Shown here: piece after piece, positions 22,921 through 33,977 of the stretch | Layout: each line of letters opens with the position of its first letter | Position numbering within the stretch: the first letter of the stretch is position 1 | Origin: Ustulina deusta | Lineage: Eukaryota; Ascomycota; Sordariomycetes; Xylariales; Xylariaceae | Direction: 5' to 3' | NCBI GenBank assembly: GCA_023159155.1 | Contig: JAJNNX010000019.1 | Span: 248,001 to 312,000, forward strand | Length of the DNA stretch: 64,000 nucleotides | Made by a program: the position numbers and the translations under genes | Notes under the pieces: model-generated | Seen by the model: only the letters and a program-made list of their open reading frames with translations | Databases searched by the model: none | What the model was told of the DNA's origin: nothing

Positions 22921-23569
22921 TGACTGACAGGTAGGTAGGTAATTAAGTACTACTTCATTGCTTCAGCACACAAACCCATTATCATACAAGTATAAATTTA
23001 GGCGCTAATGACAACCCAACGAGATCTGGCTGTAGGCTGTTGGGCACATGGATGTGCGTGAGAAGTTAATGTAGGTACCTAAGTAGCCAATGCCCCTTAC
23101 TCGCTACAGAGAAGATGGTCCGTGCGCAATGGGTCGCGCACTAGGCAGTTCAGCACGTCCCCACCCCATTGACGCGTTTTTTGCATTGTTCTGTTTTCGT
23201 ACTACAGGCCTGCTTGCCATGGTATGCCGGTAGCACAAAGGGGTGGATAGGTCATTTACTTGTGAACCTCGATTCAACCCGCCGACTCTGTTCCCGTCGC
23301 ATCCTTCAGAGCGCCACGCATCACCATCAACCTCACGTCACAACAAGACAGGCAAGCCAGTATACACGACCACATCGTTTCGCTCTGCATTGCATTGCAT
23401 TGCATTGCTACGTGTACGAGCTGCTGGATTCCTTGCCCGCTGGGAAAGTAGCAGACTCGCGCCCGCGTGGTCCTTGTCCTCTCCCTCTGTCCCTGCGCAT
23501 CTGCTCTCGCATTTGCACCACCACCACCACCGCCACCACCAGCGCAGTGTCATCAGAGAATCCGCCACC
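22857..23569. other. Intergenic and promoter of the SAP-domain gene
   Basis: No further gene is supported. TAGGTAGG motifs occur at about 22863 and 22931. A (GCATT) run of five units lies at 23387-23408, and a C/T- and CACC-rich 5' leader precedes the ATG at 23570. Confidence 0.45.
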
Positions 23570-24594
23570 ATGGCCGATTACGCAACGCTCAAGGTTCCAG
23601 AGCTCAAGAAGCTGCTCCAGGAAAAGCAGCTTCCTGTCACTGGCAACAAGGCTGATCTGATCGCGCGCTTGCAGGAGCATGACAAGGCTAATGAGGAGCC
23701 AGAGCCAGCCGCCGCCGCTGCTGCACCGGGTATGTCCGACCGATCTGATGGTCTTGATCTTCCATTTCTCTCATCCAACTCCATGCTCCATTTCATGCAA
23801 TACATGGCCACTCAGTCACCGTCGCGCACTTCCGTGGCTATGACTCGTTGATAAAATATGGTCAACCCGTCTAACAGATCACAGTGTCCGCTGAAGAGGA
23901 CCCCATCGACTACTCAGACGACGATGTCCCAGCATCTAAGCCCGAGCCTGCCCCCGAGTCTGCGCCCGCAGAAAAGAAGGTAGCCGAGTCCACGACGGCA
24001 GCAGAACCCCCAGCCAAAGCCCCGGCTGCCAACAGCGAGGACAAGCCAGCCGAGACAACCACAGACGAAGCAAAACCCGCCAAGACTGAGGCTGAGGCAG
24101 AAGCAGAGGCAGTACCCAAGACGGATTTCTCGGCGCATCTTCCGGCCAGCAGTGTTGACGATGAGACCCGCAAGCGCGCTGAGCGCGCCAAACGATTTGG
24201 CATCGTAGAAGACGCAGACGAAGAAGCAAAGATAAAGACTGAGCGCGCGAAGCGCTTCGGCATCGACCAGACCTCACTGGTTTCGGGTCTCGATTCGGCG
24301 CTGCCCGAGAAGCGGGAGCGGAAGCGTGGACGTGAGGGTGTCTCGACCGCAAACGCAAACGCAAACGCGGACGGTGAGCGCGGCCCCAAGCGACAGCAGA
24401 ACGCCCAAGGGAGACGCCGGGGTGGTAGAGATACCCGAAGCCGGGGTGGACGCTATGGTGGTAATGATCGCGGCCCATCACGAAAGGAAGGTGGCGGCGG
24501 CGGCGGCGGAGGCAAGCCGAGACGCATCGTTGATGATCCCTCCGAGCGCGCAAAGGCGGAAGCCAGAGCCAAACGCTTCGGCGGCGGTACCTAA
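23570..24594 (+). CDS. THO1: SAP-domain RNA-binding protein (Tho1/SARNP-like)
   Basis: Two exons (23570..23729 and 23885..24594) encode 289 residues. The ATG has a near-ideal context (GCCACCATGG). The 155-bp intron has a CTAAC branch eight bases before one AG; the acceptor that keeps frame is the next AG at 23883-23884. Residues 3-37 form a SAP motif (YATLKVPELKKLLQEKQLPV, then GNKADLIARL). An acidic Ala/Pro/Glu/Thr-rich linker follows, then three RAKRFG repeats (near residues 104, 124 and 284) and an RGG-like basic Gly/Arg tail. Yeast Tho1 and human SARNP (CIP29) share this SAP plus RAKRFG arrangement. They bind nucleic acid and act with the TREX/THO system and DEAD-box helicases in mRNA packaging and export in the nucleus. 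Gle1, another export factor, is in the same window. Confidence 0.88.
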
Positions 24595-26374
24595 GAGTTG
24601 GTCCATTGCGGTAACTGGAGACCTGGTAGAATGCGCCAACGCGATTGCGACGGTTCGGACTGTTTCGAACAAAGGACGGACGGGCCACATACGGGAAACC
24701 GACGGCGAATCAACGGAGGCACCTTGGGAAAAGTCGGCTTCAGAGCACGGCGCTCCCACTACTGTACACTACTATCACATTACCTACCTACGTTTCATCT
24801 CAGCTAATACCGGAGTTGGTGGCCCCACCTTGTCTGTCTCTCCCTCGCTTTGTTTCCCTGGGTCAATCTACTTTTTTTTTCCCGCCTTTGGACGTTTAGG
24901 GCAGCTTTGATGCTGGTCCACTTGTAGGAGAGTGGATGGGGTTTAGGCGCTTGGTTTGGTAAATAATGACACCCGACATGCACAGGCGTACGTACCTCTT
25001 GCTCGGGGGAAGGAAGATAGACCGTGTGAAGCAGTGATATGATAGAGACCGAGAGGCGAGGATGGTTAGGTCTCGGGTCGAGAGGTGAATGCGAGGACTG
25101 TAGATCGCTCGATGACTTGCGCGAGCAGCAAATTCCCGAATCAACAACCACCTACCTAATCCTGTCGTACCGTACCCAAGATCCCATCGTGATTATTCTT
25201 CCGGATCCCCCACCCATCGTTGATTTTTTTCACAACATTCTACGGGGTCATACTTGCGCGAAGAGATAGAGCCGCATATGAGGATTGCGTTCGAAGGAAA
25301 ATATCATGCATGTGCCGCGCTTGGTAGGTAGGTATTGCATTTGATTCCCATCTCCACCGAAAATAATCCTCACGGCGCCCGATGAATTGCGAAACTCTAG
25401 AATTAAGGCTTTCACAGACGTGGCCCTAGAGTTACTACTACTACTACTACTACTACTACATGCACACAGTTCGTAAGACTTCGCCCGGAAACTAACCGTC
25501 ACGTAGAAGGAACCAGGTGTGCTGAAGAGAGATATATATCAACTATTCACTTCAACTGGTAATAATGATGCAAGATGGCATAAAAAACTCCTGTTACTTT
25601 AAAATAAATAAATAAAATCTCCATCTGGGTATCGCCAGCAATGTTCCATCCTTCACCGCCCGCACTCGTCTCATTCATCGCCTGCCCTCTCTGCCCTATT
25701 CCCATGCCTTTCTTTCTCTATGTATTACCTATTCCCCCCCATCCCAAAACAGACAGAAACATGTCCGGGCCCGCAGCTCATATCTGCATACAGAGATAAA
25801 TAGATAGACCGCGGGAATTAAGGCTAGTAGGGATATAATGGTATTATATGTACAGGGGACGTTTCGTACAATAACGTTTTTAAGATAGAAGATGAGGGAT
25901 GATAAGAAAAGAAGGGAAGCAAAACATATATATAAGAAAACAAGAGTTTATTGCAATGATGGCATGGTATGCAAATTGGAAGGAAGCTAGACGCGACAGG
26001 ACAAGACAAGATAAGACAAGAGGATAGGATGATGACGGGAGGTAGGGAGACGAACACAATATATTGAAGAAAAGCTAGCTAAGCTGGTGGTGGGCGGTAC
26101 GGTACTGTCGCGAGCTACCGAGAACCCACTCACCCGCTCGCTTTTTTTTTTTTGTGTTGTTTCTTTTTTTTTTTTTTTGCCCCCCTCATTTTCTCCCCCT
26201 TCATGCTCCGTCATCTTTCGTCCGTCTTGTCTTGTATTGTCTGCCTGCCTACCCTCCCATATCTCCCAATATCATGGCTGTCATCTCGCCTTCTAAGTCA
26301 GGACCGCTGTGGGCAAGAGAACATTTAAGCTTAAAATGGTGTTTTTTTGTTTCTTTTTTGGGTTATAGCTTAAT
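24595..26374. other. 1.8-kb convergent intergenic with low-complexity tracts
   Basis: No gene is supported. It contains a TAC microsatellite (25433-25459), TAGGTAGG motifs (24783, 25145, 25324), an AAATAAATAAATAAAA patch near 25600 and long T runs at 26142-26153 and 26164-26178. It holds the 3' UTRs of the SAP gene and the Rds1-like gene. Confidence 0.45.
25433..25459 (+). repeat. (TAC)9 microsatellite
   Basis: Nine uninterrupted TAC units are present in non-coding DNA. Confidence 0.9.
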
Positions 26375-27406
26375 TTAGCTCAACTGCATCACCATGGGGC
26401 CGGCAACAGTGATGTCGTCTGTCAAGACGCCCGTGGCGGGCGCGTCACTCGTGAGTGTGACGTAGACAATGCCGGCCAGGTTAGGTGCCAGCGCGCAGCC
26501 GGTGGCGGCGTCGAAGGGTGTGAAGGCCGTGCCACCGGGCGCGCCCGAGTTCGTGAAGCCGCAGAATTTGGCGCTGGACGCCGCGTCGCTCTGGACCTGG
26601 ATGTTGGTGCCGGCGGCAAGGCTCATGACGCCGGCGACGGGCGCAGGGCTCGTCATGGCGAGCGTGGGGAAGGCTGTGAGGGCGAGGTTGGAACCGGCTG
26701 GGCAGGACTGGATGAAGGGTGCGGCGAGCGAGAAGATGGCCTTGGGACCCAGAGGCGTGTCGAGGGGCGAAGGGGACACGGCCACGCCCGAGGCACTCCG
26801 GATGAAAGCCTGATGGCGCGCCTCGACTGTCAGGATCGAGGCTGCGGTGCTGAGGATCCCGCCGTCGGACACCAGTGGCGCAGCGCCCAGATACGCGGAA
26901 ACCCCGACGTTTTCGAGGACCGCGGCCGTGGCGACCATGCCTGCGGCGTCCGTGAAGCCGAAGTTGTACGTGCACTGCTGAACGGGCTGGACACCGGCTT
27001 GGGCGATGGCGCTCTGTAGCAGGACGACGTGAGCTTCCTCGCTCGCCCCGACACTCTTGAGGTCGGAGAGTTGAGCTGCGTTCAGGCCGAGAGCAACAAA
27101 TTGATCATCGGGAAATTGGGCGAAACCTTGCTGGTAAAAGGTGGTCTCGAGCCACTCCAAAGTCAAAGCACTAGAGGCATCTATGTAAGTCGTTGACGTT
27201 ACGGAGAAAGCTGAACAGAAAAGAGGCACCTACAATTGGAGGAGATCGACATCCGTCAGACCGGCGGCGGCAGCGGCGGCATTCTGTCGCTTTGCGAGCT
27301 CGTAGATGTTGTCCTGTCTTGCCGAGAGCTTGGGTTGGGCTGGGAGAGCTAACACGGCTGCCACCAATCCCGCCAGGACGCCCGTAGTCTTGATGATAGA
27401 AGGCAT
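26375..27406 (-). CDS. Rds1-like secreted ferritin-fold protein
   Basis: Two exons on the minus strand (27406..27234 and 27170..26375) encode 322 residues. The splice joins CAATT to TGCTTTG, giving the family-like string LLQFALTLEWLE; a nearer AG would break it. The first about 20 residues form a signal peptide (MPSIIKTTGVLAGLVAAVLA), followed by a possible pro-segment with an AKRQ cleavage-like site. The mature part has a ferritin-like four-helix core with Glu residues in ALTLEWLE and EEAHVVLLQ and a HQAFIR helix. The C-terminal half is Ala-, Pro- and Gly-rich. Related fungal proteins include Rds1, whose S. pombe gene responds to nutrient and stress conditions. Whether metal binds here is not known. 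A TATA-like AT run lies at about 27570-27590. Confidence 0.8.
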
Positions 27407-29722
27407 TTTGGTTTCGAGTGCGTTCTTGTCAATATAACCTTATCTGTCTCTTTTTATTCTATGCTCCCTTCTTTCCTACTCGTTCAATAGCGACAATGGC
27501 GGCTGGATTAAGAGGATATCTGTAGTCGGCAGTGAAGTGAAAGCAAGAACCAGCCTGGCTGTGCTATGATATATAGATATATATATGAAGTATAAAATTC
27601 CCGCTTGGGTATTAGAAGAATTAGACGTATAAAGGATAGTGAAAGTCGTTGATCCCAGGGAAGCAGACCAGCGCTTGTGGAGGAGTAGTATTGATGCAGA
27701 CGAACGACGGGATAGGGATAAAGAAGAGAATGGAAATTAGTCTTGGTCGGTAGGTGGGAAACATGGCCACATTAAAACCAACCCGCCATGTGCCATGGAG
27801 CAGGGGCAGCGAAGAGCACGGAACTAGACGCCATGGGAGACGCTTCACGGAAAGAGGGCAAGCCGGGCATGGATACGGTGATCCCTTGCAATCACCACCT
27901 CGCGGCTCCTCCACGATTCCTTGCTTCCCCTGCCGGCAGCGTCCATTCCCTCTCGAGGATGCACTTCCGCACACAGATGGGCGCCAGGGGAGGCAGAGAA
28001 GGGGGAGGAGATGGGACGGAGATTGTGGTGACGCGTGGGATCAGTGCCGAGGATCGAATCACACATGTTGGCGGCGTTGTGGGAAACGAAACATGCTCGA
28101 GGCGCCAGTAGGAACACGGCTGTGCCTCGCAAGTGTGCGGGTAGAGTTGAGATGAAGTTGCTTATCAGCGAGATTCGGGGTTCGGGTAGCACCAGGGGGC
28201 GCTTGGCGTCTGGGGTAGCTACTAGATATAGCGCACAATGTACACCATGTATGTAGTGTATCTGCATGGAGGTACACTGCCTATAATAGAGTGCAGAGAA
28301 GCTATGGTGGGGATTGCCAGGGGCAGGGGCCTGCGCTGACGGGCCAGTTGCCTCAGATACTGTTTCACGGGGCTCCAGCCGGCAGCGCTTTTCTACCTAC
28401 TTTCTGCACGGGCGAGCGCCAACCCGAACACTGAAACTACCTACTTGACGGTATTTCAACCAGCGAGATAGCTTGTGACACGATTTGGCATCTGTTTCTT
28501 GGCCCTGCTAAGAGCCCAAGTTGAGTTAGTTGTGACTGAGAGGCGCTTCTGTTCCGATGTAGCCTCTTCCTTATCTCTCTCTCTCTCACCTGTTTTGTTC
28601 TCCCTGAATCCAACATCACCTGCAGGTCGTCTTGTCGGTTACATAGGACAGAATTAGACATTCCCCACGTCGATCCCAGATCTTCTCAAAGGAACCAGAG
28701 ATAGAGACATTGAGAAGCCTCTACAATGCCACATTGCGGAGGGCGGCGGCTGTAACTGTAGCTCGTGCCTATTGGGCTAGAATTGTGAACAGTGCGATGA
28801 TGAGGTAGTTGCTTAAAAGTAGGCACTTTACCGTCCAAAGTCGATAGGCATGTCCTGCAAAGCTTGCCTAATCATCAATAAAATAGCGAAGATACAAAAC
28901 AGGTTGCTTTGAATGGTCCGGTACAACGGATCCACGGGTCTTGGAATCACCGACCCCTGGGCTATGTGATTGATGTAAGGCAAGTCGGCGATAGAGCTAA
29001 AACATGAGCCGCTCGACGAAACGTACTTAGTAGGCAACTGACCTAAAAGTTCCGATTAGGTGGGGTTTAAATCAATGTCAGATCGTATCCATGTACATAC
29101 CTACTAGAATATCTAGCTCAAAGGTATAGAAGTCCCCTTCAGACCTTGATATAGAAATAAGGAACCTCAACGACAAGACGTGGTCGACGGCAATATGAAT
29201 GCATCTCAACAATTATGGACACGTTCACTGGCACAGTTGGTTGAAGGATGACAGGGGTCGCATCATCCCAAGAAGCCGTTCCGTTCTGACTTGGCATCTC
29301 AACAGCACCACAAATATGCATGATAGATAAGAAGCCTGTCGGATCAAACCAAATTGGGGGGACGTGTTCTGCCTGGTGTTATTCTCAGACATCCCAAGGA
29401 GCAGTTAAACGGTCGCCGGCCGTCCATATCCCGGTCCCGAGCGCTCCAGCCTTATCGCGCGTCATGCCGCAGCTAACCATAGCAACTCCTTACATACTTG
29501 TTCTATTTGATCCCACGATAACAACTTTTTGATGGCGCACATAACATATGCTCTTGGAGGGGAGCCTCAACTAGACTTTCGGATACATTCTACCTTTTGC
29601 CTTGTGCGCCTCTGGCTTTCGTTTAGCAAATCCAGACGATGCCATGCTTCACCCACTCCATCCGCCCCATCGCTCCAAAATCCCAAATACTACAAGCAAT
29701 TCTTACCTCAGCAACCAAACAC
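27407..29722. other. 2.3-kb intergenic, no gene supported
   Basis: Promoter of the Rds1-like gene (right side of that gene on the minus strand) and 3' flank of SSD1. Short open frames lack domains and splice logic. A CT microsatellite, TCTCTCTCTCTC, lies at about 28576-28588. Confidence 0.4.
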
Positions 29723-32700
29723 TCAGAGAGCATAAGGATTAAGCGAGCGGATGGTCAAGCAACTGCAGCAATTCTTAGCAATCTCAATCTCACATGAAAG
29801 TATTGGGTTTCGAAATAGACTTACGGTGGGCTCTTGGTTAGATCTGTTTTGAGAATGATGGGTACTCTCGTCATCTCCGTCACGTCCTGGATATATTCTC
29901 CGCCCTCTTCTCTCAGCGCGAATAGCTTGAGATACTTCTCCTTATTCGTCAGACGGGTCTCAACAGCCTCAGTCATGGGAACCTTCGAATCCGACCGGGT
30001 GCGGTGTAGTACACCTGCTGCGTTTGAGGAGGATCGGTTCGGTGACCCTGGGACACTTTGGGTAGGGCGTTCAGCCAGGGATGCCCCCGCCATGGCCTCC
30101 GTGACGTCGGATACATTATCGTCGTCGTCGTCAAACAGCGCATCCACATCATCTGTGGACATAGTACCAGTATCCGTCTGCTTTCGGGCAGCCTCCTCCC
30201 GCTCCTTCCTTACGCGCTCAGCTTCTTCAGCTTGTCGTGCAGCAGCTATCGCATTCGAGACCCGCTGTGAGGCAGCTGCCTTGGGTCTCTCATCTTCAGG
30301 CACGTATGCCGAACTTGGAACACCTTTCTCCCAGTACAACTCTAATACTCTCTTCTCTTTTCTAAACTCGGCCTTCTTGAGGGGCAGCTGATCGCAGTGT
30401 ACTCGTTTTTCGAACCCCCATTCAGGAATCAAGACGTCAAAGGCAGATTCGTAGACACAGAGAACGATACCTTCGCTGATCAGGTCACCATTGACTTCTT
30501 GTCGCTTCTTGTCCATAATCCGACAGGACTCAATATGGATACTCTGGTCTTGAGCATTCTGAGCCGATTCTTTCTTGATGTTGCATGATTCAATCGTCTT
30601 CACTAGTGTCTCGACATCGTCGTTATACTCGATTGCGCCATCAGACAAGACGGCTTCCAACTGGCGATGCACAACAATGTCCGCATATCGTCTCGTGGGG
30701 CTTGTGAAGTGAGTGTAGAGAGGAAGGTTCAAGGCATAATGAGGCCGCAATTGTTGGTTAATCTTGCCAGCAATACAGTACTTCGCGTGCTGCGTGCTCT
30801 TAATAACCAAGGTTTCCATGCCCTTGCGAATGTCACTGTCGTCCACTTTGAAAAGACTGTTTTGAAGAGTCCCGCTGCTAGTCGTGTCTATGTCATATCC
30901 TAGAGCTCTCATGCGTTCAACAAACGTTTGTAGGCGCCGAGCATTAGGCGGCCCTTGACGTCGGAGCAGCGCTTTCTCGGGAAGTTCGCTAGCAAGTTTT
31001 TGAGCAACATAGGCGTTAGCCTTGTGTAGAAGCTCCTCCACGAGCTCGGTTCCTGGTGTGGTATCAAATATGTTGTGCCGGATGGGGATATTTTCGTCGT
31101 CGAGGTGGTGAAGCAAACGCAGCGGTGCAGTAACCTCGCCGTCTGAACCAAGGCGTGCTTCTTGGAATTTCTGTGCAATGGCCTATAAAATGTGAACAAC
31201 AGCCATGTGCCAGAAGATAGAAACCTACATTGAGAATTTGGATGTCCTTGACCTCAGCACTCTCATGCTGGAAGTTGGCTCCACCCGCCAACGCTTCATC
31301 GATATCCTTGAGCGACAGCTTTGCCTTGCTTCGAACAATACTTTTGCCGATCCAAGAGTCACCTTCCGCAACAGCCCCTGTGTGAGGATGGACCTTGAAG
31401 ACGATGCTCACGGTAAGTCTGTCTTGCCCGGGAGTGAGTGTGCAAAGCTCAGACGCAATCTTCGGGGGAAGCAATGCACAAGTGCGGTTTACTAAATGGA
31501 CAGCAGTTCCACGCTTCTTCGCTTCGCGGTCAACAAGTGAGTTTGGCTTTACAAAATGAGCAACATCAGGCACGTGGATACCAATCTCAATCTTGCCGTC
31601 AGAGTGGGTCTTGACGTGAACGGCGTCACCAAGTTCACCCGTGCCAGCCAAATCGAAGGTAAAGATCGTCTCGTCACGGAAATCTCGGCGAGCACTTATG
31701 GCGGCCTCGTCCTCCTTGGCGATGGACCAATCTTGAAGACCAACGCTCCTAAGAACGGCTTCAGAGAATTCATCCGAGGAGAAATTGTTGTCGCGGAGGA
31801 GAGCGTCCGTCTCAACCTTCAAGTCGCCCATCTTGCCAAGCTGTTCAACAAGGGTGCCGAAAGGGTGGAGTGATGTAATTGGCCACCGTTTGATGCACGC
31901 AACAAAGATCCGGTCGGCATAATCTTGATGTTTCTCGACGAAATCACGCGGCGCCTGCTCAGTAGGAATTGCAATAAGCGGTACACGCTTGTCGGTGGGC
32001 TTGAACCAGACAATCTTTGGCTTGTCTGGTTGTCGATGGTCATGAGATCGGCCACCATCTCTAGCAGCTCGCTCAGCTTCTTGCTTCTCTTTGGTTGCTT
32101 GGCTACTTGGCCGCAGAAGTCCAAGAGTACCTGAGAACATCTGGCCAGCAACCCGTTCGATAACGGCAACAATGTGGCCGGCATAGAGAGGCTTCGATTC
32201 GTCATTAATTTCCTCCTCCTCAACAAGCAAGAGACTCTGACCCTCTACTTCTACATCGTCGTTCTTCTTCTGAGTCGGTCTTTGGCGTAGACTACCCCTT
32301 CTACGGATGCTTCCGTCACCCGCCGTGGAGTCATCACCATTGGTAGTATTCGATGGACCGTTTCCGTTTGTCGAACCCGTTCTAGTGTCGGTAATGTCCT
32401 TTCTCTTTTTTTTCTCTTCCTTCTCTCGTTTTTGCCCCCAAACTTCGTCAACATCAAGAAGTTCAACCGCGACTAAATCTCCTTCTAACGCTCGGTTACG
32501 ATCTTTGCTTCCGCAGATAAAAATATCGGCATCTAGCAGGCCGTCAGAAGTGGACACATATGCATCGCTGCGATTCTTCTTATTAACACGGAGGATTCCG
32601 GAAACGAGCTGGCCATCGCCAAGCAAGGCAGGCAAGGTAGCCTGAGGTAAGTAAGGAGTGAATAGCGTCTTCCTCTGTTGTTGCTGAGATTGTTGACCTC

Positions 32701-33977
32701 CAAGCTGGGGAGCATGCTGGCTAGCTTGAAGACCGACCATGTGCTGGCCATTCATCTGAGCAGCTTGAAGCGCTTGAATTTGGTTAATCTGCATGGGGTT
32801 GAGTTGTTGGCCGCCATACATCTGCATCATGGGAATTTGACCGGGGATTTGCATGAGCTGAGGTTGACCAGGATACTGAAAGGCCCCAATTGAAGAGATA
32901 GACTGATTGATTGAAGCACGAGAACGATGACCAGGTTGAAACCCCTGCTGGCCTTGGTTGGGTTGATCCTGGCCTTGGTTTTGGTTGCGCCAGTTACCCT
33001 CGAAGTTGCGCGAGGATGACCGAGTGTGGCCGGCTGCACCCCCTCCACGGCGTGGAAAGTCACCCCCCTCCCCTGGCGCACCGCTGCGTGCACCTCCACG
33101 ACCATGCACGGCCATGCTCTGGCTGCGCCCGTGCCCGCCCCGTCCGCCGCGAGTGGACGACCCCTGCGCTATAGGAGTGTCCGCAACGCTGCTTTTGGGC
33201 TCTTCGGCAGGCGGGCTCGCATCAGCCCCAGGCCCGGGGAATTGGAAACCTGATGTGGTGCGCTTCTGCTGAGCAATTTCAGCAGCTTTCTTAGCATCGG
33301 CTAGGGCCAACGAATGCCTTCGTTGATGACCGCCGCCGCCGCCTCGCCCACCTCGCGACGCATTCTCCCGACTCTGACCCGACAGGTTCTCAAAGTGCCC
33401 GAATGCGGAGCCTGAGGCCCCAGAAGATGGCGCGGGGGGCGGGCCCATGTTCATGTTAGGCAGAGCGGATTGATTTCGGCGGTGTGACATTGGCTGATTC
33501 GGTGCTCCCAGCTGGATATTTTGTTGCTGTGGAAGCTGGTTAGGAAATTGAAAAGCCGTCTGTGGCGACATATTGGGCATATTTGATTGCAAAGGATTGA
33601 ACTGGCCACCAGCACCAAGCTGGCCGGGTGCCATCATTCCCATGTTCATATATTGTTGGTGGGTAGCTTGGATCTGCTGTTGCTGCTGTTGTAACAGCTC
33701 GATCTGTTGTTGGATGGCGAGTTGCTCCACTGATAAAGAAACATCACACAATTAGCTAAGAAGAACTGCGACAACGGCGGTGGCGGCGCCATGCGACCAA
33801 AGCACCAGAAGATAGGCTATAAGGAGCAAAGGGGGGCAGGAGCTTACTTCCAGGGTTAGAAAACATGCTCATCAGAGGGGTCAACTCTGATGGACTTCGA
33901 CGATGGGCGATGTGAAGACGGCGTCCGGCCGGCCCAGGGACGCCTCCAGTTGGGGGAGGCTGCTGCTGCTGGTCCAT
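29723..33977 (-). CDS. SSD1: Ssd1 translational regulator (RNB-fold pseudonuclease)
   Basis: Four exons on the minus strand (33977..33848, 33729..31229, 31182..29825, 29762..29723) encode 1,342 residues. The 40-nt last exon restores the conserved ending CLTIRSLNPYAL. The N-terminal third is disordered and rich in Gln, Asn, Met, Gly and Arg. Cold-shock-type RNA-binding domains follow (from LFTPYLPQATLPALLGDG), then an RNB domain of RNase II/Dis3 type. The RNB metal site is degenerate: at D736 the string reads DLAGTGELGDAV, whereas active enzymes have a D-x5-D-x-D-D pattern, so two aspartates are lost. That matches known Ssd1 proteins, which bind mRNAs for wall proteins, repress translation and act with the Cbk1 kinase. 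The acidic stretch DDVDALFDDDDD lies in the C-terminal third. The frame is open for about 260 codons upstream of the chosen ATG. Confidence 0.95.

Noticed and set aside
13828..23000. RIP-mutated transposon as the source of the AT-leaning island
   Set aside because: RIP indices need dinucleotide counts that I cannot compute reliably by eye, and no transposase remnants or long terminal repeats were found.
23243..23851. Longer plus-strand frame running into the SAP-domain coding start
   Set aside because: It is in frame with the SAP start but reads through the leader and then through the intron; the ATG at 23570 has an ideal context and starts the SAP motif.
29834..30391. Plus-strand frame of 185 codons in the SSD1 locus
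   Set aside because: It is a shadow of the SSD1 coding strand, which is secured by splice phase and the RNB domain.
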